A stretch of 38,222 nucleotides of DNA, from NCBI GenBank assembly GCA_902784425.1, contig CACZUS010000021.1, positions 1-38,222 on the forward strand, in the 5' to 3' direction. The notes beneath the pieces were generated by a model. The model did no database searches and was not told the DNA's origin. It saw only the letters and a program-made list of their open reading frames with translations. Of the stretch, positions 29,851 through 36,974 are shown in pieces; the first letter of the stretch is position 1; each line of letters begins with the position of its first letter. The translations under genes were made by a program, and so were the position numbers. Source of the stretch: an uncultured Bacteroidales bacterium (GTDB lineage: Bacteria; Bacteroidota; Bacteroidia; Bacteroidales; Paludibacteraceae).

Positions 29851-29881
29851 TTTGCAAAGGTAATTAAAATCTATAACTTTG
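29851..29881 (+). promoter_or_regulatory. Promoter of the tandem VanZ-like genes
   Basis: TTTG at 29851-29854 and TAACTTTG at 29874-29881 are 19 bp apart, a full consensus match. The start codon at 29898 is 16 bp beyond, giving a very short leader. Confidence 0.65.
29855..29862 (-). promoter_or_regulatory. Promoter -7 element of trpS
   Basis: Minus-strand TACCTTTG matches TAnnTTTG, 46 bp before the trpS start. It overlaps the TTTG box of the divergent VanZ-like operon (29851-29854) in the palindromic core TTTGCAAA, so the two polymerases would compete. No clear -33 box is seen on this strand. Confidence 0.45.
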
Positions 29882-29897
29882 ACGTGTTTTTTCACAG

Positions 29898-30356
29898 ATG
29901 ATTATGAATGTCCTGAAAAATTATAAGTTTTCAATTCTTGTGGCTATCGCAATCTTTTATTTTTGCGTTCGCTCTACTGTTCCGGATTTTTTTTACCTAT
30001 CGGAGAACAATCGTATTTTATGTGAAACCGAAACCGATCCGATCACTTTGTTATCTTTGAGGGATTTCTTTGGACATATGTTTGCTTACGTATTGTTAAC
30101 CATTTGCTTATGTCTTGAAACCAACAGGAGAAAAGATGTAGGGACACTTTCCCGTTTTCAAATCATCTTTATCTGTGTCATCTTGCCGATTGTCTATGGA
30201 GGCGTGATGGAGTTGGTGCAGCAATATTTCTTCCCTCCTCGGTCGGCCGAATGGATGGATCTGCTCTCTGATACTTTAGGTGTTTTCTTTGCAGTAGGTC
30301 TCATATATGTGTTAATGAAAAAATTAAAGCTAAATACAAATGTTACGATTTTTTAG
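29898..30356 (+). CDS. VanZ-like family membrane protein (first of a tandem pair)
   Basis: A 152-aa membrane protein with about four TM segments (FSILVAIAIFYFCVRS; DFFGHMFAYVLLTICLCL; FQIIFICVILPIVYGGVMEL; LGVFFAVGLIYVLM). The family core is YGGVMELVQQYFFPPRSAEW followed by MDLLSDTLG, which matches the VanZ-like pattern of E-(L/I)-x-Q ... P-x-R ... W-x-D-x-x-(S/A)-(D/N)-x-x-G. VanZ gives low-level teicoplanin resistance in enterococci; the role of the short Bacteroidota homologues is unknown. Its last 17 bp overlap the start of the next homologue in another frame. Confidence 0.8.
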   Translation: MIMNVLKNYKFSILVAIAIFYFCVRSTVPDFFYLSENNRILCETETDPITLLSLRDFFGHMFAYVLLTICLCLETNRRKDVGTLSRFQIIFICVILPIVYGGVMELVQQYFFPPRSAEWMDLLSDTLGVFFAVGLIYVLMKKLKLNTNVTIF

Positions 30357-30747
30357 AATTTATGGAATGTCAGTTGTTTATTCACTGGTCATCCTGTATT
30401 TGAGTATCGCACCTAAAATGCCAGATTTTGACATCTTGGATTTCGATTTGAAAGATAAAGTAATGCATGGTGGTGCCTATGTACTCCTTTCGATGATTGT
30501 TTGTTATGAACTTTATCGTCAACGATATGCTTTCGACGAGAAAAAAATGTTTTTGTGGGGAATCCTTTATCCTATTGTATATGGAGGTGTCATTGAATTG
30601 TTACAAGAACGTTTCTTCCCTCCTCGAACGGGTGAGTGGAGTGATTGGTTGGCGGATATCATAGGAACGTTGATCGGCTTTTTCTTGGCAAAATGGCTAT
30701 GTCCGAAATTTTTTGAACCAGAAAAGAAAGGATTGTCTTGCCGATAA
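30340..30747 (+). CDS. VanZ-like family membrane protein (second of a tandem pair)
   Basis: A 135-aa protein homologous to the preceding one: PDFDILDFDLKDKVMHGGAYVLL aligns with PDFFYLSENN...FGHMFAYVLL, and YGGVIELLQERFFPPRTGEW with YGGVMELVQQYFFPPRSAEW. It has four predicted TM segments and the LKDKxxH motif typical of stand-alone VanZ-like proteins. The overlap of 17 bp with its neighbour suggests co-translation and possibly a heteromeric partner. It arose by tandem duplication (inference). Confidence 0.8.
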   Translation: MLRFFRIYGMSVVYSLVILYLSIAPKMPDFDILDFDLKDKVMHGGAYVLLSMIVCYELYRQRYAFDEKKMFLWGILYPIVYGGVIELLQERFFPPRTGEWSDWLADIIGTLIGFFLAKWLCPKFFEPEKKGLSCR

Positions 30748-30833
30748 TTTAAGGTGAACTCTGTAAATTCACCATTTAAACAAAAGTTAGTACGATTTGT
30801 GGGCTGTGATAAAACCCACTTAAAATATAAGAT

Positions 30834-31964
30834 ATGAAGATAACCATTGTCGGAACTGCGCATCCATATAGAGGTGGATTGGCGGCTTTTAACGAAAGAT
30901 TGGCAACTGAATTTGTGAAACAGGGAGACAACGTTAATGTGGCTACGTTTACTTTACAGTATCCTAATTTCTTGTTTCCTGGTAAAACTCAGTTCTCAGC
31001 AGGTTCTGCACCTTCTTCGTTGCACATCGTCAGACAGGTGAATTCTGTGAACCCATATAACTGGGTGAAAACAGGTTTGGAAATCGCGGAAGACAACCCA
31101 GATGTCGTTATCTTTGCTTATTGGATGTCTTTTTTCGCTCCCTGTTTCGGTACAATCGCCAAGATGATAAAAAGGAAGTGTTCCGCTAAACTAATTGGAC
31201 TGATTCATAATATGACTCCTCATGAAACATCTATCATCGATAAATATCTTCCTCCCTATTTTTTGAAATCTATGGATGGCTTTATCTCCCTTTCTGATTT
31301 CGTGATGAATGACGTGGAACGTTGTGTGGGGGAAATTAAAGCTAAGGTGGTTTCCCCTCATCCTATCTATGATATATATGGACCTCAAATGGATCGGGAA
31401 ACTGCATTGGAACGCCTCTCCTTGTCTGCTGACTTCAACTACCTTCTCTTCTTCGGTTTCATTAGGGATTACAAGGGACTTGATTTGTTGTTGCAGGCTA
31501 TGTCTGACCAACGAATCTCTGAAGCTCCGATTAAACTTCTGGTGGTGGGAGAATTCTATGGGAATGAGGAAAAATATAAGAAGATGGAACAGGAGCTAAA
31601 CTTGAAGAATGTCATTTGGGTTTCTGATTATGTTCCTGATAGTAGTGTCGGCTCTTATTTCTGTGCCTCTGATTTAATCGTTCAGCCTTATAGGTCTGCA
31701 ACACAAAGTGGTGTGGCTCAGATTGCTTATCATTTCGAAAAACCGATGGTGGTGACAAATGTTGGCGGTTTGCCTGAAATCGTTCCGGATGGAAAGGTGG
31801 GATATGTTGTGAATCCTGATCCAAAGGAGATAGCAGATGCTATCCTTCGGTTTTTCCAACATGCGGATAAGGATAGTTTCCATGAGAATATTAAGGAAGA
31901 AAAGAAGAAATATCAGTGGGATATACTTGTGAAGAAGATAAAAGATATGCTTTCCAATATGTAA
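30834..31964 (+). CDS. Glycosyltransferase family 4 (GT-B)
   Basis: A 376-aa GT-B glycosyltransferase. It starts with ITIVGTAHPYRGGLAAFNER, an acceptor-domain loop typical of GT4. The donor domain has YLLFFGFIRDYKGLDLLLQAM, LLVVGEFYGNEEKYKKMEQE, VQPYRSATQSGVAQIAYHF and the terminal VVTNVGGLPEIVPDGKVGYV. The E-x7-E motif is replaced by the SATQSG type. It follows the VanZ-like pair after 86 bp containing two small hairpins (GGTGAA/TTCACC and GTGGG/CCCAC) without T tracts. It is convergent with metH, 25 bp apart. Confidence 0.88.
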   Translation: MKITIVGTAHPYRGGLAAFNERLATEFVKQGDNVNVATFTLQYPNFLFPGKTQFSAGSAPSSLHIVRQVNSVNPYNWVKTGLEIAEDNPDVVIFAYWMSFFAPCFGTIAKMIKRKCSAKLIGLIHNMTPHETSIIDKYLPPYFLKSMDGFISLSDFVMNDVERCVGEIKAKVVSPHPIYDIYGPQMDRETALERLSLSADFNYLLFFGFIRDYKGLDLLLQAMSDQRISEAPIKLLVVGEFYGNEEKYKKMEQELNLKNVIWVSDYVPDSSVGSYFCASDLIVQPYRSATQSGVAQIAYHFEKPMVVTNVGGLPEIVPDGKVGYVVNPDPKEIADAILRFFQHADKDSFHENIKEEKKKYQWDILVKKIKDMLSNM

Positions 31965-31989
31965 TGGTGATTTTTTAGAAACCACCGAA

Positions 31990-34755
31990 TCAGAACAGAT
32001 TTATTTTTTTCTCTTTTGCTTCTTCAAAATTGATGATCTTTTCTTCTTTCTGTTGATGCTCTTGTCTGAGCTTGGCTTGCTCGGCTTGTATTTTTTCAAT
32101 ATACTCTTTTCGAGTCTCTTTGTTCAACAATTTGGATATGGCATACGTGTTTTGAGATGCATCTCTCATACGCATCACCACTCCGCTATATTTAGGCGCT
32201 ATCTTTACTGCCGTGTGTATGTCTGATGTGGTGGCTCCACCTACCATCAGAGGAATCTGTAGCCCTGCTTTCTCCATCGACTCTGCTACATGCACCATCT
32301 CTTCTAAGGATGGTGTGATCAATCCGCTGAGACATACAACATCTACATTTTCTTTTATAGCCGTCTTGATGATTTGCTCGCTTGGCACCATCACGCCGAG
32401 GTCGATCACCTCGAAATTGTTGCAGGCTAGGATGACGGCAACAATGTTCTTGCCAATGTCATGAACGTCTCCTTTGACTGTCGCAATCAGTACCTTGCCC
32501 GATTTCTTGCCATTCCCTTTGTTCTGTGCCTCGATGTGTGGTTGCAGTATGGCGACTGCTTTCTTCATGGTTCGTGCTGTTTTCACCACCTGTGGAAGGA
32601 ACATCTTGCCGGCACCAAAGAGTTCGCCTACTTCATTCATGCCCTCCATGAGAGGCTTCTCGATAATCTCCACCGCAGATGAGTAGACTTTGAGGGCCTC
32701 GTCCATATCTTCTTCCAAAAAGTCTCCGATACCTTTCACTAAGCTGTAAGATATTCTTTTTTCAAGATCGAATTGTCTCCATTCTAGCTGGTTGGTGTGT
32801 TGAACGCCAGTCTGGGAGTTCTTTATCTCATCAGCCTTGGCTATCAATCTTTCTGTGGCATCTTTCCGTCTGTTTAATACCACATCTTCGATTAAATCAA
32901 GCAAGTCGGATGGTATCTCCTCATAGACTTGCAACATACCAGCATTGACGATTCCCATATCCATGCCTTTTTGATACGCATAATATAGGAAAACGGAGTG
33001 CATCGCCTCTCTGATTGGATTGTTACCTCTGAAGGAGAACGAAAGGTTGCTGACACCACCACTAATCTTTGCATAAGGGAGGTTTTGGCGAATCCATTCC
33101 GTTGCATTGATGAAATCAACACCGTAGTTATTATGTTCTTCGATACCTGTTGCTACGGATAGCACGTTAGGGTCGAATATGATGTCTTCTGGAGGGAAAC
33201 CGTTTTCCGTCAGCAGTTTGTAGGCTCTTCCGCAGATGCCTATTCTTCGCTCGTATGTGGCGGCTTGACCCTCTTCGTCGAATGCCATCACCACGGTTGC
33301 GGCTCCGTATGATTGAATTTTTTTAGCCTTTTCAAGAAATTTTGCTTCGCCCTCTTTTAATGAGATGGAGTTGACGATGCATTTGCCTTGTACGCATTGC
33401 AATCCAGCCTCAATCACCTCCCATTTGGAGGAGTCGATCATGATGGGCACTCTTGCCACGTCGGGGTCGGAGGCAATCAGATTTAGGAAGTTGACCATTT
33501 CGGTCTTGGCATCCAGCATGGCGTCATCCATGTTGACGTCGACCACCTGTGCACCATCTTCCACCTGCTTGCGAGCGATGGATAGAGCCTCTTCGTAGTT
33601 CTTTTCGTTGATGAGACGAAGGAATTTTTTCGAACCAGCCACATTGCATCTCTCTCCTATGTTGACGAATAGGGAACGATCTTGTTTCTCGTTGAGGCTT
33701 GTGTTGATGGATTTTATCTCAAGAGGTTCGAGACCAGATAATTTAAGATGATGGTTGGCAGTAGGAATCTCTCTTGGAACAGAGTTGACCAGCAGTTGTT
33801 GGTAGGCAGCGATATGGTCGGGAGTTGTTCCGCAGCATCCACCGATGATGTTCACCAGTCTCTCTGTGATGTATTCAACCACCTGACTTGCCATTGTTTC
33901 TGGGGTCTCGTCGTATTGACCAAATTGGTTAGGAAGACCTGCGTTAGGGTAGGCGCTGACATAGCACGGAGCATTGTCGCTGATCTCTTTTAGGTAGGTT
34001 TTCAGTTCTCTTGCACCGAAGGAGCAGTTGAGTCCGATAGAGAGTGCGTTGGCATGGGCAACGGAGTTGAGGAATGCCTGAAGCGTTTGACCAGAAAGTG
34101 TTCTGCCACTGATGTCTGCCACTGTAGCAGAGAGCATGATATAGACGGTACGTCCGCAACGAGCGATACATTCGTTGGCAGCCGAGATGGCAGCTTTCGC
34201 GTTGAGAGTATCGAAAATTGTCTCTATGAGAAGTGCATCGACGCCACCCTCGATGAGGGCATCCATTTGTTCGATGTAAGCCTCTTTCATCTCGTTGAAG
34301 GAGACGTTTCGGAGGGCAGGGTTGTTGACGTCTGGCGAAATGGAGCAGGTCTTGTTGGTAGGACCGACGGAACCCGCCACGAACCTTGGTTTGGTTGGGT
34401 CTTTAGCCGTATAGATATCCGCGGCTTTGCGAGCTAATTGAGCAGCTGCGAAGTTAAGTTCGTGGATATGACCTTCCATTTTATAATCGGCCATGGAGAT
34501 TCGTTGAGAGTTGAACGAGCAAGTCTCGATGATGTCAGCCCCCGCTTCCAGGTATTTGTTATGGATATCGGATATGACGTCGCTTCGTGTTATACAGAGC
34601 AGGTCGTTGTTACCTTTCTGTTGCACGTCGCTGTTGGGTACGAAGTCACCGCGATAATCTTCTTCCGTTAATCCATACCGTTGTATCATGGTACCCATAC
34701 CACCGTCGAGTACGAGTATGCGTGAACTTAATTCTTTTTTTAGATCGAACTCCAT
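31990..34755 (-). CDS. metH: Cobalamin-dependent methionine synthase, without activation domain
   Basis: 921 aa from ATG 34755, which begins [20 protein letters not shown]. The frame stays open for a further 99 codons upstream, but those are repeat-derived and lie beyond the likely promoter, so I exclude them. The homocysteine domain spans residues 1 to about 330, with zinc ligands Cys244 (GLNC) and Cys307/Cys308 (GGCCGTT). The methyl-THF pterin domain spans about 350-640 ([17 protein letters not shown]). The B12 cap and Rossmann domains follow, with DVHDIG (His765 as the cobalt ligand) and [17 protein letters not shown]. The protein then ends in a Lys/Glu-rich coiled tail. The about 300-residue AdoMet-binding reactivation domain of E. 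coli MetH (1227 aa) is missing. Short MetH with a separate activation protein is known in Bacteroidota, but no partner is visible here. Confidence 0.94.
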   Translation of the reverse strand: MEFDLKKELSSRILVLDGGMGTMIQRYGLTEEDYRGDFVPNSDVQQKGNNDLLCITRSDVISDIHNKYLEAGADIIETCSFNSQRISMADYKMEGHIHELNFAAAQLARKAADIYTAKDPTKPRFVAGSVGPTNKTCSISPDVNNPALRNVSFNEMKEAYIEQMDALIEGGVDALLIETIFDTLNAKAAISAANECIARCGRTVYIMLSATVADISGRTLSGQTLQAFLNSVAHANALSIGLNCSFGARELKTYLKEISDNAPCYVSAYPNAGLPNQFGQYDETPETMASQVVEYITERLVNIIGGCCGTTPDHIAAYQQLLVNSVPREIPTANHHLKLSGLEPLEIKSINTSLNEKQDRSLFVNIGERCNVAGSKKFLRLINEKNYEEALSIARKQVEDGAQVVDVNMDDAMLDAKTEMVNFLNLIASDPDVARVPIMIDSSKWEVIEAGLQCVQGKCIVNSISLKEGEAKFLEKAKKIQSYGAATVVMAFDEEGQAATYERRIGICGRAYKLLTENGFPPEDIIFDPNVLSVATGIEEHNNYGVDFINATEWIRQNLPYAKISGGVSNLSFSFRGNNPIREAMHSVFLYYAYQKGMDMGIVNAGMLQVYEEIPSDLLDLIEDVVLNRRKDATERLIAKADEIKNSQTGVQHTNQLEWRQFDLEKRISYSLVKGIGDFLEEDMDEALKVYSSAVEIIEKPLMEGMNEVGELFGAGKMFLPQVVKTARTMKKAVAILQPHIEAQNKGNGKKSGKVLIATVKGDVHDIGKNIVAVILACNNFEVIDLGVMVPSEQIIKTAIKENVDVVCLSGLITPSLEEMVHVAESMEKAGLQIPLMVGGATTSDIHTAVKIAPKYSGVVMRMRDASQNTYAISKLLNKETRKEYIEKIQAEQAKLRQEHQQKEEKIINFEEAKEKKINLF

Positions 34756-34776
34756 ATATGTCGTTATATTTTTATG

Positions 34777-34784
34777 CAAAGATA
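34777..34784 (-). promoter_or_regulatory. Promoter -7 element of metH
   Basis: Minus-strand TATCTTTG matches TAnnTTTG and sits 21 bp before ATG 34755, giving a leader of about 15 nt. This supports that start over the longer open frame. I see no TTTG box at the expected distance and no cobalamin riboswitch. Confidence 0.5.
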
Positions 34785-34835
34785 GGATTTGAATTTTGAA
34801 TGAGGAAAAGAGAATGAGGGAAATGTCCAATATTC

Positions 34836-35550
34836 GTCCGTACCAGTCAGCATGAAAGGTTGCAACGCCGTTGAGACGCAACGCATTGCATCTCTTCAAA
34901 AGGCCAAAACTGATATAGGTCAGAACATCATCTTGTGAATAACGACATTTGCGCCACAGGTTCACACCTGCGTCTGTGTTATGGCATCCCTTCAGGATTG
35001 GGATGACGCGAGAATCAGACATTCCACCTGCAGGTTGCGGGTAGAGACGCACGGCCGTGCGTCTCTATGATGAAACGATCCAAAAACGGATAATCACCCC
35101 CACCATTTTTCGGGCAGAAATCTTACAAATCTTTACAAATCCTACAAAAATGAGTTGCATTAAAAGCGATTTGTTAGATTTGAACAGATTTGTAGGATTT
35201 CTCGCGAAGCGACTCATAGTAATACTAAACAACACCGTTATAGATTATGCCATCATGTATGCGCTGTAATTATGTGTCACCCCTTTGGGGTTCCAATTAC
35301 CGCATGCCCTGTTTCATACACGGGCTCACACCCGTGCCTATGATATATCACCCCTTTCAGGGGTTGGCGGCATCACGTTACGGAGGAGTGTCGCGTTGTC
35401 CCCAATGTATCCACCCGATGGAATTGGACACCATCCCAATTGTAGGGGCGAATCACATTCGCCCATGGTGAATTACGTACCGTTCCTTGTCCGTACACGT
35501 CAGCCTGAAAGGCTGCAACAGATATAGCCCATGGGTATCGCCCTGGGTAG
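34836..35550. repeat. Gene-free region of palindromes and dispersed repeats
   Basis: No gene is supported here. The stretch is a chain of short hairpins. A 31-bp element starting GTCCGTAC and containing GTCAGC-TGAAAGG-TGCAAC occurs at 34836-34866 and 35489-35519 (4 differences). A perfect 26-bp palindrome with core GAGACGCACGG/CCGTGCGTCTC lies at 35042-35067, and a related GAGACGCAA/TTGCATCTC hairpin near 34874-34895. A 12-bp inverted repeat AAATCCTACAAA lies at 35137-35148 and 35189-35200. Others are ACCCC/GGGGT (35279-35291), CACGGG/CCCGTG (35319-35336), ACCCC/GGGGT (35350-35364), GGGCGAAT/ATTCGCCC (35446-35464) and CAGCCT/AGGCTG (35501-35515). These resemble REP-like extragenic elements. 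Confidence 0.65.
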
Positions 35551-35568
35551 GGTATTCATATCATTATT

Positions 35569-35687
35569 ATGGTCGAAGAAAATGCAAAAAAACACAAGAA
35601 AATTCTTTGAAAATGCCCGAGATGGTCGAATTTTTCTAATAAAAATTCTTTGTGTTTTATTGAATGTGAGTGATGTATGAATTACTG
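35569..35687. other. AT-rich left flank of the cassette array (candidate leader or attachment region)
   Basis: This gene-free AT-rich stretch abuts the first 36-bp repeat. It holds an imperfect inverted repeat (AACACAAGAAAATT near 35591 against AAATTCTTTGTGTT near 35643) around a centre containing GCCCGAGATGGTCGAA, and the 9-mer ATGGTCGAA occurs twice (35569-35577, 35622-35630). Position and composition recall a CRISPR leader or an integron attI site, but there is no direct evidence of function. Confidence 0.35.
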
Positions 35688-35723
35688 GTTTTTAACATAA
35701 AGGGAATTATAGTACTTGAAAAC
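35688..35723 (+). repeat. 36-bp cassette repeat, copy 1
   Basis: Starts GTTTTTAACATAAAGGG and ends ATAGTACTTGAAAAC. Ends are inverted repeats (GTTTTTAA / TTGAAAAC, 8 positions with one G-T pair in RNA), with an inner ATAA/TTAT pair around AGGGAA, so one strand can fold into a hairpin. First copy, next to the AT-rich flank. Confidence 0.95.
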
Positions 35724-35746
35724 TTATGCATTTTTTTTGCAATTTA

Positions 35747-35779
35747 TTTGGAGGATTGATAAAATATTGCATATATTTG
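35747..35779 (+). promoter_or_regulatory. Promoter of the cassette 1 small RNA
   Basis: TTTG (35747-35750), 21-bp spacer, TATATTTG (35772-35779): a full Bacteroidota consensus match. The GATAAAATATTGCATATATTTGCAG-type block around it recurs in cassette 3 with the same spacing. Confidence 0.7.
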
Positions 35780-35783
35780 CAGC

Positions 35784-35862
35784 ATGAGTAATGTAATAAG
35801 TGGGAGTAATCCGCTCAGGACGAAAAAGCTCTAAACGACCATCGTAAAGGTGGCCGTTTTTT
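35784..35862 (+). ncRNA. Cassette 1 putative small RNA with terminator
   Basis: The expected start is about 5 bp after the TATATTTG box. The transcript of about 75-80 nt would contain a small hairpin (AGTGG/CCGCT around 35799-35815) and a terminator hairpin AAACGACCA / TGGCCGTTT at 35833-35859 (one A-C mismatch) with a T run reaching the next repeat. A 16-codon ORF (MSNVISGSNPLRTKKL) starts almost exactly at the predicted transcript start; leaderless translation is possible, but a non-coding RNA is likelier given how the unit is built. Confidence 0.5.
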
Positions 35863-35898
35863 GTTTTTAACATAAAGGGAATTATAGTACTTGAAAAC
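35863..35898 (+). repeat. 36-bp cassette repeat, copy 2
   Basis: Identical to copy 1. The T run of the cassette 1 terminator abuts it directly, so its first base ends the terminator tract. Confidence 0.95.
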
Positions 35899-35968
35899 GA
35901 AACGAACATATTTAGGTTTGGATTTGAGTTTTTTTTGTTCTATATTTTGCGAAAAATGAGGAGGCTAC

Positions 35969-36367
35969 ATGAAAAGGATAATGATCATATTGTTTTTGCT
36001 GACTTCGGCGGTGGGGTATGCGTCCTACTGTGGCGGCCCATGCATATGCACTTGTAAATGCGATTGTCACAAAGGAGTAGAGGAGTGCCATGAGTATTGC
36101 TGGGAGTGCGCTCATAAGCACCATGGAGATTGCGAATGCCATTGCCACGACAAAGACTGCCCTAATGGAACGACCTACGAGGAGCGTAATTACGTTTCCC
36201 GTCGCTGGTTTTGCTCTGAGTGCGACGGGTTTCACCTATCCCGCGAGAATAGCACAGATTACGGCATGGAAAAGGGGCGGCTTCCGAAGAAACGCCCCTA
36301 TTTGCACCCTATAAGGCATTATAATGGATATTACTTTTCGAATGGTGAGTTTTGCGAAAACCCCTAG
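35969..36367 (+). CDS. Secreted Cys/His-rich small protein (cassette 2)
   Basis: A 132-aa protein of unknown function. A signal peptide (MKRIMIILFLLTSAVGYAS) precedes a region dense in Cys and His: CICTCKCDCHKG, ECHEYCWECAHKHHGDC and CECHCHDKDC. The pattern suggests metal binding or many disulphides in the envelope or outside the cell. The tail is Arg/Lys/Tyr-rich. The ribosome site AGGAGG lies 5 bp before ATG, an unusually strong Shine-Dalgarno for Bacteroidota and unlike the host genes here. The upstream 55 bp, signal peptide and Cys motifs are homologous to the cassette 4 protein, so the cassettes share ancestry. Base composition is visibly richer in G+C than the neighbouring host genes. 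The stop overlaps that of a minus-strand gene fragment at CTAG. Confidence 0.75.
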   Translation: MKRIMIILFLLTSAVGYASYCGGPCICTCKCDCHKGVEECHEYCWECAHKHHGDCECHCHDKDCPNGTTYEERNYVSRRWFCSECDGFHLSRENSTDYGMEKGRLPKKRPYLHPIRHYNGYYFSNGEFCENP

Positions 36368-36423
36368 GCGGTGATAGACGCCCCTATGCCTATTACTCTA
36401 GATCCTCCCGATTTTGAGTATTC
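36364..36423 (-). pseudogene. 3' fragment of a convergent phage-like gene (cassette 2)
   Basis: On the minus strand the cassette reads EYSKSGGSRVIGIGASITA and stop, with the first codon directly at the repeat border. The same ending, VEYSRSGGSRVIGIGAAV, occurs on the minus strand at the end of cassette 4, so this is a genuine coding remnant whose 5' part is missing. It resembles the C-terminal end of phage baseplate hub or late-control proteins (inference from pattern only). Confidence 0.55.
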
Positions 36424-36459
36424 GTTTTTAACATAAAGGGAATTATAGTACTTGAAAAC
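36424..36459 (+). repeat. 36-bp cassette repeat, copy 3
   Basis: Identical to copy 1. The TTTG promoter box of cassette 3 starts at the first base after it. Confidence 0.95.
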
Positions 36460-36492
36460 TTTGGCGGGGTGATAAAATATTGCATATATTTG
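36460..36492 (+). promoter_or_regulatory. Promoter of the first cassette 3 small RNA
   Basis: TTTG (36460-36463), 21-bp spacer, TATATTTG (36485-36492). Spacing and the sequence from GATAAAATATTGC onward are the same as in cassette 1. Confidence 0.7.
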
Positions 36493-36497
36493 CAGTG

Positions 36498-36563
36498 TCA
36501 AGATGATTCTTGAACTTAATGCGGGGTCAGTACCGGAAACGGGATGGTCCCGCTCCTTTTTTA
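36498..36563 (+). ncRNA. Cassette 3 putative small RNA with terminator
   Basis: A short transcript of about 65 nt would end in a strong hairpin: GCGGG (36521-36525) pairs with CCCGC (36549-36553), with an inner CCG-GAAA-CGG tetraloop stem, then TCC and a run of six Ts (36557-36562). No convincing ORF lies in it. It shares its promoter, but not its body, with the cassette 1 RNA. Confidence 0.5.
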
Positions 36564-36623
36564 AGGACGCTCCTCAAGGACTATCCTATCATCCTGCATG
36601 AATATTATTTTTTCGACTTTTTC

Positions 36624-36654
36624 TTTGTCGATCAAATTTTTTATTGTACGTTTG
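36624..36654 (+). promoter_or_regulatory. Promoter of the tRNA-like RNA
   Basis: TTTG (36624-36627), 19-bp spacer, TACGTTTG (36647-36654): a perfect consensus match. The predicted start (about 36660) is at the base of the closing helix of the tRNA-like structure. Confidence 0.7.
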
Positions 36655-36659
36655 CAACG

Positions 36660-36770
36660 AGGCATCCTAAAAAAAGCCAGCAATACCCCTAATAGGTAAG
36701 GGGAAGTCGCGAAGAGCGCCTTGTATGGTAGGTTCGATTCCTATGGCTGGTTTTTTTCGGGATGCTTTCT
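36660..36770 (+). ncRNA. tRNA-like cloverleaf RNA with extended closing helix (cassette 3)
   Basis: A 20-position helix pairs 36662-36681 with 36746-36765 (one A-C mismatch). It encloses a D-like arm (CCCCT/AGGGG with loop AATAGGTA, which has the GG of a tRNA D-loop), an anticodon-like arm (AAGTCGC/GCGCCTT, one mismatch, 36704-36722), a short variable region, and a T arm (GTAGG-TTCGATT-CCTAT) matching the GTTCRANYC tRNA signature. The loop at the anticodon position (CGAAGAG) has G where tRNAs have U33, so it is not a normal decoding tRNA; by numbering the triplet would be AAG. It may be a tRNA-like decoy, a degenerate phage tRNA or a new structured RNA. No encoded CCA is seen. Confidence 0.55.
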
Positions 36771-36857
36771 TATTAGCTCCACCCCGTTGGACCACAAAGA
36801 TTCATGCCTTATTATTTTACCCGCCGTGACAACTACATTAGATTTACCGAAGCCCTT
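36741..36857 (-). pseudogene. Possible 3' gene fragment on the minus strand (cassette 3)
   Basis: From 2 bp inside the right repeat border the minus strand is open for 38 codons (KGFGKSNVVVTAGKIIRHES, then LWSNGVELIRKHPEKNQP) and then stops. Like the fragments in cassettes 2 and 4, it is minus-strand, lacks a start codon and is cut at the repeat. Its last residues overlap the tRNA-like RNA, so part of the frame may be accidental. I do not recognise the protein. Confidence 0.35.
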
Positions 36858-36859
36858 TA

Positions 36860-36895
36860 GTTTTTAACATAAAGGGAATTATAGTACTTGAAAAC
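36860..36895 (+). repeat. 36-bp cassette repeat, copy 4
   Basis: Identical to copy 1; it precedes the second Cys/His-rich protein cassette. Confidence 0.95.
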
Positions 36896-36974
36896 AAAGC
36901 GAAGAAATGAATATATTTAGGTTTGGATTTGAGGTTTTTTTGTTCTATATTTTGCGAAAAATGAGGAGGCTGAC

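Noticed and set aside
30748..30833. Terminator or riboswitch before the third glycosyltransferase
   Set aside because: Two small hairpins (GGTGAA/TTCACC, GTGGG/CCCAC) exist but have no T tract and no recognisable riboswitch core.
34756..35052. N-terminal 99-residue extension of MetH
   Set aside because: It is encoded by the palindrome-rich repeat region, has no similarity to MetH, and lies beyond a -7 promoter element at 34777-34784 that serves ATG 34755.
35724..35909. 61-codon minus-strand ORF across repeat copy 2 and cassette 1
   Set aside because: It runs through the repeat, antisense to the terminator and promoter of the cassette 1 RNA, and its second half is the AT-rich promoter.
36510..36692. 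60-codon plus-strand ORF in cassette 3
   Set aside because: It covers the terminator hairpin, the second promoter and the start of the tRNA-like RNA; the protein is low-complexity (Phe/Tyr/Asp runs) from AT-rich DNA.
36676..36751. Canonical tRNA gene
   Set aside because: T and D arms fit, but the anticodon loop lacks U33, the anticodon stem has a mismatch, position 7-66 does not pair, and the acceptor helix extends to 20 positions. Kept as tRNA-like only.
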